11,925 nucleotides of DNA from Clostridia bacterium. Lineage in GTDB: Bacteria; Bacillota; Clostridia; Oscillospirales; CAG-272. Of this stretch, positions 1-8,195 are shown piece after piece. Location of the stretch: the NCBI GenBank assembly GCA_017455945.1, contig JAFTLM010000287.1:1-11925 (forward strand). The letters run 5' to 3'. The notes under the pieces were generated by a model that was not told the origin of the DNA, made no database searches, and saw only the letters and a program-made list of their open reading frames with translations. The translations under genes were made by a program, and so were the position numbers. Within the stretch, counting starts at the first letter, position 1. The number at the start of each line of letters is the position of its first letter.

Positions 1-3000
1 AACAATAACTTCAAGCCCGCTGACCTTTCTCTTAAGGCTACATGTACAGAGGATGGTTTCCACTATGTTTACTGTAACGACTGTGAGCAGATCCTCAAGA
101 TCACAGACAAGGCTCTCAAGCACACATTTGAGAACTGGTATGATGAGGATACATCCACAGAGGATGCAAGCTACATCGTAGAGAGAGTAGCAGCAACCTG
201 TGAGAACGCAGGCTACGTAGTAGTTAAGTGTGACCACTACGACGGCGAAACATGTAAAGAGACAAAGACTATCATTGAAGCTGAGGCTCTCAACAAGGAT
301 CACAAGCACAACTGGTGGTCTGACCTTACAACCAGATATAAGGGCGAGATTGCTGACGGCTATAAGTGGAACAGAATCGAAGCAACCTGTACAACAGCTG
401 GTTACACCATCGTAACTTGTACAAACAAGGGCTGTACAGAGACAAAGAAGATCGACGCAGTTGATGCTATCGGTCACAACTACGAGTACAGATGCGCAGT
501 TTGCGGCGACGTTGAGTGTCTCAACTGTACACACGACAGAAAGCTCGTTTGTGTTAGCACAGACGACAGACTTGGATGTGGAGCTGAAAAGGCTGTAACA
601 AAGCAGGACGCTCACAATATGTCCAAGGATAAGGACGTTAAGACAGTTCCCGCAACATGTAGCCAGTACGCTTACGATACATACTATTGTAAGAACGAAG
701 GCTGTGAATACATAGGCGATACACTTTACCAGTATGCTATCAAGGATGCAAACGGTAACGTAGTATTCGATACAGAGGCAGGATACGACGAGGATAATCA
801 CTCTGACCTTAAGAAGATGGTTATCACACCCGCAACCTGTATTACAGAAGGTAAGGCTAAGTTCTCTTGTACAAACTGTAACGTTGGTACATGGGAAGAG
901 GCTATTCCCGTTCTCGTTTATGACGCAAACGGACTTAAGCATGCAGATTACAGAACCGAAGTAGCAGAGAAGGCAGCAAACTGTCAGGAAAAGGGCTACA
1001 CTGCAGGTATCTACTGTGAGCTTTGTGCAGATCTCGAACTTGGATACTCTGAAATCTTGGGTGACTATGGTTACATCAAGGGTATCACCGCGACAGCAAA
1101 GAACCCCGCTAACCACAAGGTTGACGAGACAAAGGTATTGTTCCACAGACCCGGAACATGTAACATTAAGGAACTCACTGTTTACCAGTGTGAGCCTTGT
1201 TCTACAAACGAGAAGAACGTAGAGTTCGAGGTTGTTGGTGATTACGATGAGTACAACCACAACAAGTACGTATACGTAAACAATGTTCTTGATGCTTCTC
1301 AGAGCTCTACTACCATTACAGAGGCTCCCGCTTACGTTGGTGAAGAGACACACTGGGGTGCTTGCATTAAGTACAACAAGACATTCGTAACATGTTTGGA
1401 TGACGGTTACCATGCAAACCTCACATGTACAGCATGTAAGGAAGTACTTGCAACCAGCGAAGTTGGTTTCGTTAAGTATACTGATGCAACAGTAACAGAG
1501 GATGATTCTCTCGTTTACGTTGATGCAGCAGTTAGAGACACAACAGGTAGAATTAAAGACGTAACTACAATTACATGTCCTGTATGTAAGGCATACGCAG
1601 ATGTTAACGTTGACGGCGACGGCAACGGAACAAAGGGACGCGAGGAATCTCCTCACATCACTTACACATATTTGGAAAATGATGACGGAAGCTACGTTGT
1701 AGATCCTACAACTAAGATGCCCATCATCGAGTACTATGAAGTACAGCTTCTCCTTCCCGCAACAGGCCACGATTTCGAGGATGTTGCCGCTAAGGATGAG
1801 ACATGTGATGAGCCCGGTCACACAGCTGGTAAGAACTGTGTAAACCAGTGGCCTAAGGACATCGCTGCAACCAAGGATAAGGATACAACAAATGACGACG
1901 CTTGTGGATACAAGGAAGGTCAAGCATTTATCCCTGCTCACGGCGACGGATACGTAATTACTTATGAGGCAAAGGCACCTACATGTATCTCTTACGGTAT
2001 TGGTGAACTTGCAACAGCATTCACATATAAGAATGCAAGACATGAAAAGTTCGTAGTAATCGGTGCACTCACTGATGATTACGGCGCAGAGGTTTATGCA
2101 GGTCAGGCACTCGTTTATGCTGACGGTGTATACACAGTAGTTGAAGCTAAGGCTCTTACAAAGTATACAGCAGATCAGATTGTTATTGACGGTACTGGCA
2201 TTGACACAACAATGGGCGACGAGCCTGCAATCAATGCTTCTTACAACTTTACTCTTATTGATGTAAACAACGAAGCTGCAGTAGCAGGTAAGTACTGCTC
2301 CAAGTGTGAAGAGAAGAAGGATATTGCTGACAGAGCATACTACATCGCTCCTCTTGCACATGATTACGTAATGAACACAATTGCTAATAGCTGTACTGAC
2401 TTCGGCTGGACAGAATTCAAGTGCACAAAGTGTACAGCAAACGGTCCTCACTGGACTGACCGTGACGGTGACAACGTAGTTGACGTTGAGATCGTTCGCG
2501 ACGGAGCAGGTGCTATTGACTATAGCGTTCTTGAGCTCTCTTGGTTCATCACAGAGTTCGAGTATGCAGACGGACACAACTATCCTAAGTACGACAAGGT
2601 TGATGACGTTCCCGACACTGGTTGGCTCGTATTGGATCAGATCGTATCTGACGCAGAGCTTTCTCTGTTGAAGGCTGCAGGTTACGAGAAGGTATTGGGC
2701 GCACTTAATGCTTGTACAACAGACAGAATCAAGTACGTTCAGTGTACAAATCCCGGATGCTCCGAAAGAAAGTCTATGGGCGACGTAATTCCTGCAACAG
2801 GACACTACAAGACCGAGACAGACGGAACAAAGACATACATTTCTTGGAACTGCAACGAGATCGACAAGTGGGTAGGTTACACTTGTGACGGTTGCAACCA
2901 GACAATCTATAAGGATTCCGTTCCCGCACACGACCTTGTTCACGTATATCTCTCTGAGACATGTACAAGAGAAGGTCTCCAGAACTGCTGGGCATGTGTA

Positions 3001-4221
3001 AACTGCGATAAGCACTTCTATGTAATCGAAGAACCAGGCGCTGTTGAGATCGTTGAGATCGACTTCACTCCTACAGAGAAGGAAGCAGCAGCTAACGGTT
3101 ACAATTACGCTCTTATGTGCGCTATCGTAGATGAGATCGTAGTTCCCAAGCATACTCCTGTAATCACAGGCGTTGACGAGTACGTTCCCGCAACAGAGAC
3201 CAAGGATGGTTACTGGGTATACACCTGCCGCAAGTGTGGCGAAACAGTTAAGAAGGTTCTCAGAGCTGAGGCTAAGTTGGTTCTCGACATCACTGTTGAG
3301 GATGTAAACGGTGCTAAGGTAACAGCTAACGGCAACGAGATCGTCTTCAAGGGTGCTTACACAGCTAAGGAATACAAGTTCCGCGCTCTCAACCTCGACT
3401 TCTGGTTCGACAACTATTCTCTCACCTTCAACAAGGCTGAGATCAAGGCTGAATACGATACAACTCTCAACGTAATCACAGACGTAGCTGTTGATGACGG
3501 AGAGATCAATGTTCTCACATACGTTCCTAACGGACTTAAGCAGAACGCAACTCTTACTGGTGAAGATACAGCATTCATCTACTTCTACTTCACAGTTAAT
3601 AAGGCTGATGAAACAATCGATGTTAATGAATTCGGCATTTACGATGCAGAGGCTAAGTTCTATGATGCAAAGACTGATGCTAACGTAGATCAGAGCCAGG
3701 ATGTATCTTGGAACTACGACTACGAGCTTGATGTTTATGCAACAGGTGACGTAGATGGCCGCGACGATATCGATTATAGCGACCTTCTCGACTTGATGGA
3801 TATCGTTTACACAACAGGCGCTAAGTACAACGCAATGGCTGATATCAACAAGGACGGCGTGATCGACGTTGAGGACTTCGCAGCTCTCAAGACCTTCGTT
3901 GGTACAAAGCAGACAGCACTTGACTATGCTGAGATGATGGGTGTTGAGCTTCCTGATTACGAGACACTCGCACTTCAGGTTCTCAACATTGAAAAGCTCG
4001 ACGTTAACGGCGACGACAAGATCAACAAGGCTGACCTTGAAGCTCTTTGCAATGTAAACTATCCTGCAGCTTCTATCTTGGATACACTTGTAAACGATCT
4101 TGATTCTTATGGTAGCTGGTATGTATTCTTCATGGCAAACATAGCAAATGCTACTGAAGCTGAGCTTGTTGATGATTTGACAGACCTTATCGTTGACATT
4201 TACGAAGAGATAATCGCTTAA
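1..4221 (+). CDS. Giant Cys-pair-repeat surface protein with cohesin-like domain and C-terminal dockerin (5' partial)
   Basis: The frame is open from base 1 to the TAA at 4219-4221, giving 1406 visible residues. The first ATG, at 619, is internal because the same repeat pattern runs through the upstream sequence, so the true start lies outside the window. Residues ~10-1085 are about 15 degenerate repeats of the form ATC-x(3-4)-G-Y-x(3-5)-C-x(2-4)-C, often ending in PATGH or PAxGH, separated by Asp/Glu/Lys-rich linkers. The cysteine pairs could bind a metal or form disulfides. Residues ~1088-1245 resemble a cohesin/CBM-type beta-sandwich. Residues ~1250-1345 form a dockerin-like module with three calcium-loop motifs. 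No transmembrane anchor follows. The gene is probably exported, but the signal peptide is not in view. The next gene encodes a membrane-anchored cohesin, its likely partner. The repeat type is widespread in gut Clostridia without a defined function; I do not assign one. Confidence 0.
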   Translation, partial: NNNFKPADLSLKATCTEDGFHYVYCNDCEQILKITDKALKHTFENWYDEDTSTEDASYIVERVAATCENAGYVVVKCDHYDGETCKETKTIIEAEALNKDHKHNWWSDLTTRYKGEIADGYKWNRIEATCTTAGYTIVTCTNKGCTETKKIDAVDAIGHNYEYRCAVCGDVECLNCTHDRKLVCVSTDDRLGCGAEKAVTKQDAHNMSKDKDVKTVPATCSQYAYDTYYCKNEGCEYIGDTLYQYAIKDANGNVVFDTEAGYDEDNHSDLKKMVITPATCITEGKAKFSCTNCNVGTWEEAIPVLVYDANGLKHADYRTEVAEKAANCQEKGYTAGIYCELCADLELGYSEILGDYGYIKGITATAKNPANHKVDETKVLFHRPGTCNIKELTVYQCEPCSTNEKNVEFEVVGDYDEYNHNKYVYVNNVLDASQSSTTITEAPAYVGEETHWGACIKYNKTFVTCLDDGYHANLTCTACKEVLATSEVGFVKYTDATVTEDDSLVYVDAAVRDTTGRIKDVTTITCPVCKAYADVNVDGDGNGTKGREESPHITYTYLENDDGSYVVDPTTKMPIIEYYEVQLLLPATGHDFEDVAAKDETCDEPGHTAGKNCVNQWPKDIAATKDKDTTNDDACGYKEGQAFIPAHGDGYVITYEAKAPTCISYGIGELATAFTYKNARHEKFVVIGALTDDYGAEVYAGQALVYADGVYTVVEAKALTKYTADQIVIDGTGIDTTMGDEPAINASYNFTLIDVNNEAAVAGKYCSKCEEKKDIADRAYYIAPLAHDYVMNTIANSCTDFGWTEFKCTKCTANGPHWTDRDGDNVVDVEIVRDGAGAIDYSVLELSWFITEFEYADGHNYPKYDKVDDVPDTGWLVLDQIVSDAELSLLKAAGYEKVLGALNACTTDRIKYVQCTNPGCSERKSMGDVIPATGHYKTETDGTKTYISWNCNEIDKWVGYTCDGCNQTIYKDSVPAHDLVHVYLSETCTREGLQNCWACVNCDKHFYVIEEPGAVEIVEIDFTPTEKEAAANGYNYALMCAIVDEIVVPKHTPVITGVDEYVPATETKDGYWVYTCRKCGETVKKVLRAEAKLVLDITVEDVNGAKVTANGNEIVFKGAYTAKEYKFRALNLDFWFDNYSLTFNKAEIKAEYDTTLNVITDVAVDDGEINVLTYVPNGLKQNATLTGEDTAFIYFYFTVNKADETIDVNEFGIYDAEAKFYDAKTDANVDQSQDVSWNYDYELDVYATGDVDGRDDIDYSDLLDLMDIVYTTGAKYNAMADINKDGVIDVEDFAALKTFVGTKQTALDYAEMMGVELPDYETLALQVLNIEKLDVNGDDKINKADLEALCNVNYPAASILDTLVNDLDSYGSWYVFFMANIANATEAELVDDLTDLIVDIYEEIIA
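3745..4095 (+). other. Dockerin-like module with three EF-hand-type loops
   Basis: Loop 1 starts at 3748 (DVDGRDDIDYSD): positions 1, 3 and 12 are Asp, but position 5 is Arg instead of Asp/Asn. Loop 2 starts at 3841 (DINKDGVIDVED) and fits the calcium-loop pattern at 1, 3, 5, 9 and 12. Loop 3 starts at 4000 (DVNGDDKINKAD) and also fits. Type I dockerins normally have two such loops about 20-25 residues apart. Here loops 1 and 2 are 31 residues apart and loop 3 lies 53 residues further on. The canonical pair could therefore be loops 1+2, with loop 3 an extra EF-hand. Calcium-dependent binding to a cohesin is the known family role; the partner is inferred from the adjacent gene. Confidence 0.75.
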
Positions 4222-4238
4222 CTTAGTGAGGTAAGAAT

Positions 4239-5171
4239 ATGCAATTGAAAAAGATACTTAGTTCGCTTTTCGTTGTTATTCTGATCCTTTCGATGGCTGT
4301 ATGCACAGCTTCTGCTGAAGAAACAGTAAAAACTATGGATTTCGCAGTGGAGACAACCTCCACTGCGGGCTCCGATGGAAAATATATTGTTAAAGGCGGA
4401 GACGAAATTGAAGTCAGCGTAACAATTGCTTCCAACCCCGGCGCAGCTTATTTCCAGCTTGCTTTGGAATATGACGCGAAGGTTCTTACTCCCGTAGTCG
4501 GAACCGACGGCAAGGTAGCTGTCGAAAGCAACATTTATGAATTCGACAATATTCTTGACAAAGAAGCTATTACTGCTTCTGAAGGCAAGATCTCCTTTAT
4601 AACAAACCTTTGGAACGCAAAGGTTACTACTGAGACAGGTAAGTTTGTTACCCTTAAGTTCAAGGTAGTTGACAAGTTCCACGGTGAAACAACCATCGCT
4701 CTTGCTAATCTTAAGGCTTTCACAACCGTAGATAACAAGGACGTTAAGGTTGAGACAAAGACAACCGATGCTGTGTTCAGCGCACATACACTCGACAATG
4801 GAACAAAGACAGAAGCTACTTGTACAACTGACGGTAACACAACCTACAAGTGTACAACAGCCGGATGTGACTATGTTTCCGTAGTTGACGTTGTTCCTGC
4901 AACAGGACACACTGAGGTTATCGACCCTGCTGTTGAGCCCACAGAAACAACTGAGGGTAAGACAGAAGGTAAGCACTGCTCCGTATGTGGTGAGGTTCTT
5001 GTAGCTCAGGAGAAGATTCCCGCTACAGGTTCAACTGTTGTTAATCCTCCCGTTGAGCCCGAGCCTGCTAATTTGACATGGCTCTGGATCGTAATTGCTG
5101 TTGTAGTAGTTGCGGGTGCAGGCGTAGCAGTATTCTTTGTTCTTAAGAACAAGGGCGTTATCGGTAAATAA
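4239..5171 (+). CDS. Membrane-anchored cohesin-domain surface protein
   Basis: The product has 310 residues. Residues 1-26 are a classical signal peptide (KK, hydrophobic core, ASA cleavage site before EE). Residues ~30-185 resemble a cohesin domain: a beta-rich domain with the signatures FQLALEYDAKVL and a terminal VTLKFKVVD strand. Residues ~186-262 hold two Cys repeats of the kind that fills the preceding giant protein (ATCTTDGNTTYKCTTAGC, then HCSVCGE), each ending in PATG. After a Pro/Glu linker, residues ~281-303 form a transmembrane helix with a short basic tail, so the cohesin should face outward from the membrane. The start is supported by GAGGT a few bases upstream of ATG, 17 bp after the previous stop, so the two genes are almost certainly cotranscribed. 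Cohesins bind dockerins, and the upstream product ends in one. The partner assignment is inference; the domain architecture is seen in the sequence. Confidence 0.88.
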   Translation: MQLKKILSSLFVVILILSMAVCTASAEETVKTMDFAVETTSTAGSDGKYIVKGGDEIEVSVTIASNPGAAYFQLALEYDAKVLTPVVGTDGKVAVESNIYEFDNILDKEAITASEGKISFITNLWNAKVTTETGKFVTLKFKVVDKFHGETTIALANLKAFTTVDNKDVKVETKTTDAVFSAHTLDNGTKTEATCTTDGNTTYKCTTAGCDYVSVVDVVPATGHTEVIDPAVEPTETTEGKTEGKHCSVCGEVLVAQEKIPATGSTVVNPPVEPEPANLTWLWIVIAVVVVAGAGVAVFFVLKNKGVIGK

Positions 5172-5185
5172 TTATTGATAATATA

Positions 5186-5223
5186 AAAAAGCTCTTTGGT
5201 TTATCCAAGGAGCTTTTTGTTTT
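5186..5223 (+). terminator. Rho-independent terminator of the cohesin/dockerin transcript
   Basis: The stem pairs GCTCTTTGG (5191-5199) with CCAAGGAGC (5205-5213) across a TTTAT loop, with one T-G wobble. It is flanked by A-rich sequence on the left and a T run on the right (5214-5218, then GTTTTG). It begins 14 bp after the stop codon of the cohesin gene. The A/T flanks also allow it to work in the opposite direction. Confidence 0.88.
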
Positions 5224-5247
5224 GTATTTGATCTATAAATAAAAATC

Positions 5248-5279
5248 AAGGCTCCCGTATTTCAGGGAGCCTTTTTTGA
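5248..5279. terminator. Bidirectional terminator between convergent genes
   Basis: A perfect 9-bp stem pairs AAGGCTCCC (5248-5256) with GGGAGCCTT (5265-5273), followed by six T residues at 5272-5277 in the + direction. Read on the - strand it is followed by TTGATTTTTATTTAT and lies about 20 bp beyond the glycoside hydrolase stop codon. It most likely terminates that gene and backs up the first terminator. Confidence 0.85.
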
Positions 5280-5297
5280 TCTTAATTATTAAGAGCA

Positions 5298-8030
5298 TTA
5301 ATTTGTAAGTCCAAATTCGACAAAGCAATAATTATCGTACCAAACAGGCTCTTTGTTCCAGAATGACGGTTCTTTTTGGAAAGCGCCGGGACGGAACCAT
5401 AGTAGCTCCTCGCCGCTATGAAGAGGACCTAAAAGGTTACGAAGATTGTTTGTTAAGGAGATCTCAATAATATTCTCTCCGTCATTGAGAAATTCTCCAA
5501 GCTCTGCTTCGTAAGGCGCCCAAAGGATCTTTTTGACGGTTCGGTTATTGACCTTAATATCGATAACGTTTGTGCCGTACTTCTTGAATTTGATCTTAAG
5601 CTTGTCGCCCTTCTTTGCGTTGATAGTCTTTGTAAGAGTCAGAGTTCCCGCAAAGAAGAGATATCCTTGACGTTCAAGATTCATAAGCTCAACCTCTGTC
5701 TGCGGCTTGACGATCACAAACTTTCTGTCGGCAAGAGCGGCGTTATGATCGACGGGAGTCCAGTCACCGTCGTATCTTACGGCAAAGGAGCCGCAGAGAT
5801 AACAAGCCTCGAGCTCGGTGTTGCACTTGAATCTGTTCTTTTCGACCTCAAAGAGATAAGCCTGACGAACCTTCTCGTAAACCGAGGGATCCTGCTTGTA
5901 GTCGATCTCAAGCTCGATAATATTTCTGCCCACCTTGAAGCTGCCCTCAAGATCGATAATTCTGAAGGAACGGTCATAGAGATAACCCAGATCCTTACCC
6001 GCAAGCTTTTTGCCGTTGCAGGAAATAGTGAAAAGCTCGGGAGTCTCGCAAACGAATCCGATATCATCGGGAACGAACTCGGCATCGACCTTAAAGCGCA
6101 TACGCACCTTAACAGGTCGCTCAAGAGAAAGAGCCTTCTGCATAACGCTGAGGATATAGCCGTCCTCCTCAATAAGCTCACCGTCGAACCAGTAGTCGCA
6201 GATATCGAGGGTCATTGCGTTGGGAGTTGCCTCCTTGACCTGCCACTTACCCGAAAGATCGAGCACAGGGGATTCCTCGGGAGCAACATAGGGGGTCTTT
6301 TCTCTTGTGGGAGTAACTCCGTCGTCGACAACGAGGATAGACTCAAAGGGAGCAAACTTATAATAGCCGTCAAAGTCGACTACGTCGCCTGTCTCTGCAA
6401 CAATGCGCTTAGTACCTCTTGTAACGAAGGCAAGTTCATCGGTGGGATTGGTGTTTACAAAATAGTAGATCTTCTCATTTCCGAAGCGGCGCTCGGTGAA
6501 GGTGATCTTTGGATTATCGATAATGGGATTTTCGGGGATATCGTCAACCGTGGTCACGATACCGCCGTTTTTGATGTACTCAAGGAGAAGCTTTTCGGTA
6601 GAATCAAAGTAGCACTCGCCTGCGGGGAGAATTACTCTTGTGTATCTCTGTGTGCCGATCACGATAGACGCGCCCTCAACACGTGCGTGACGCTCCATGA
6701 TCGTTTCGTCACCCAAGTGGAAGAGTATGTGCTTTGCCTCAAGGGCATCGATCTTTGCAATAAACTCGTCGTTGAGCTGGTCAAGTCCCTCGTTCTTGAA
6801 GTAATCGTAAAGGACCCAAGCGCTTGACTGGGGGTGAATAAGAAGCGTGTCGTAATCTACCGCGCCCTCGGTGAGAACCTTTCCGATTCGGGATACTGTG
6901 TCGTTGAACACACGGTAATCCTTCCACCAAGGCGACTGATAATTGAGTGCAGGCGGATAGTCGCGCTTACGCAGACCGCGCATTGAATATCCCGCAAGAT
7001 GCTGACAGAGAAGTGTGATGCCGTGAACCATCTGCCACTCAAAGAGCGCCTTCAGCTCGTCGTGTCCCACGTTATGTCCGCAACCCGCAAAGGTCTCGGA
7101 GAGAACCTGCTCCTTGCCAAGCTGATGAGCTACCGCACTTACCTGCCAAGGAGTCAGACTCTTCTTGATAGGTCTGCCAAGCCAGTCCATGCCGGGAATA
7201 TCGAAGTATTCGTAATGGGGCATTATGGCGCCGTTGCTGAGTATCTGCGTTGTGAGAGTCTCCTCGCAGAGCAGGTGTCCCGTGAGCTTGACCTCTTTCT
7301 CGCGGCAGAAATCGTACATCTGCTTCATACATTTCTCGGAGAAAAGATCGGTTATCAGCTTCCAGAAGCGGAAACGTGTAGTCTTGTAGTCACCCTCGGG
7401 ATAGAAAAGCTCGTGAAGGTGGGGGAGAAGATTGTCTCCGTATTTCTTCTTGTACTCCTCGGGGAGAGTCAAACTCCAGGGCATATCGAAACGCGCCACC
7501 TGCGGCTCGTCGGTAAAGAAGCCCTCAAAATCTTTGCCGTAGATCTGAGAATAGGACTCATATATAGTGTCGAGGAAGAGCTTGACCACCTTGGGATCAA
7601 GCATATCAACGTAAAAGCGGTTCACATCATAGTAGAGGTGATACTCGCCGTTGTGACAGATCGTGTGGGGATTGCTCTCGCTGCTCTTTTATATTCGCAG
7701 GTACTTGAGCTGATACTCCTCGCCCATACCGCTGACGATACCGCCGCCGAAGCCGCTGGGCCAACCGTCCTCGTCATAGATCCAAGGACGCATCTCGAGA
7801 AGCTCTCCCTGATCGATAGCAGCTCTGATGTTATCGTGCCACTCCTCGCCCATATATTCGGTAATAAGACCGCCGCGGGAGTGCATAAAATAGCCGCCGA
7901 TACCCGCCATATTCATATCTCTGATCTGGTTGACGGTCTCCTCGACCTTTAGCTTATCGTTCCAAGACCAGAAGGGAATCGGGCGGTATTTATTTTCAAC
8001 GTTTTTGAATTTGTTAGCAAGATCGCTCAT
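5298..8030 (-). pseudogene. Glycoside hydrolase (GH106-like / unclassified TIM-barrel family), interrupted by in-frame TAA
   Basis: The gene runs from ATG at 8030, with AGGAG 8 nt upstream on the - strand, to TAA at 5298-5300, 911 codons in a single frame. Codon 114 is TAA (7691-7689). Before it lie PFWSWND (19-25), GGYFMHSRGG (~45-54) and YDEDGWPSG (85-93). After it the protein continues as family members do: CHNGEYHLYYDV, VDMLDPKVVKLFL, FFTDEP with Glu175, GHLLCEE, and VLSETFAG with Glu312 as candidate catalytic acids of the barrel. Further on come a GATase-like segment and, from ~residue 590, beta-rich sugar-binding regions with LSGKW. No signal peptide is seen, so it is probably cytoplasmic and would act on imported or released oligosaccharides. 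The substrate is unknown; the GH106 (rhamnosidase) relation is by recall of similar proteins and is not certain. If the stop is real the protein is a 113-residue fragment. A GTG at 7625 has no ribosome binding site. Confidence 0.8.
7689..7691 (-). other. Premature in-frame TAA stop, codon 114 of the glycoside hydrolase
   Basis: The - strand codons read CTG CGA ATA TAA AAG AGC AGC, and the reading frame stays open on both sides. A one-base change such as GAA, CAA or AAA to TAA explains it; no insertion or deletion is needed. TAA is not a selenocysteine or pyrrolysine codon. Confidence 0.9.
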
Positions 8031-8060
8031 ATTCGCTCTCCTTTTTATAATTATACATAT

Positions 8061-8089
8061 ATTATACAGAAAAAAAGGCGATCTGTCAA
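8061..8089 (-). promoter_or_regulatory. Consensus sigma-A promoter of the glycoside hydrolase gene
   Basis: On the - strand the -35 TTGACA (8089-8084) and -10 TATAAT (8066-8061) are both perfect matches with a 17-bp spacer. The -10 lies 30 bp before the ATG at 8030, leaving a short leader that contains the AGGAG ribosome binding site. No operator could be identified with confidence. Confidence 0.88.
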
Positions 8090-8160
8090 TAGAAAAGGTA
8101 CAAGGTGAGGATTTTTGGGAGATCAAATTTTGAAAAAAGAATAAAAATTCAAAAAAGCTA

Positions 8161-8189
8161 TTGACAAAGGCAGATCGATATGATAAAAT
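8161..8189 (+). promoter_or_regulatory. Sigma-A promoter of the T-box/ABC transporter operon
   Basis: The -35 TTGACA at 8161-8166 and -10 TAAAAT at 8184-8189 (5 of 6 consensus) have a 17-bp spacer. Transcription should begin near 8196, just before the T-box stem I. The nine bases CTATTGACA around this -35 are repeated, inverted, at the divergent promoter (8084-8092). Confidence 0.82.
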
Positions 8190-8195
8190 TTTAAT

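Noticed and set aside
619..621. ATG at 619 as start of the giant protein
   Set aside because: The frame is open to base 1 and the upstream translation holds the same Cys repeats, so this is an internal Met.
4218..4976. 252-codon - strand open frame opposite the cohesin gene
   Set aside because: Shadow frame with Cys/Ser-biased composition and no motifs; the + strand is a complete, well-started gene.
5024..5040. IPATG in the cohesin protein as a sortase sorting signal
   Set aside because: It is the usual PATG end of the Cys repeat and lies too far (about 17 residues) from the membrane helix; the anchor is better read as a transmembrane segment.
7689..7691. Programmed recoding (selenocysteine or pyrrolysine) at the internal stop
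   Set aside because: The codon is TAA, not TGA or TAG, and no recoding element is apparent.
5667..7952. Long + strand open frames (5667-6827 and 6999-7952)
   Set aside because: They are antisense to the glycoside hydrolase, show no recognisable domain or ribosome binding site, and the - strand reading has clear family motifs.
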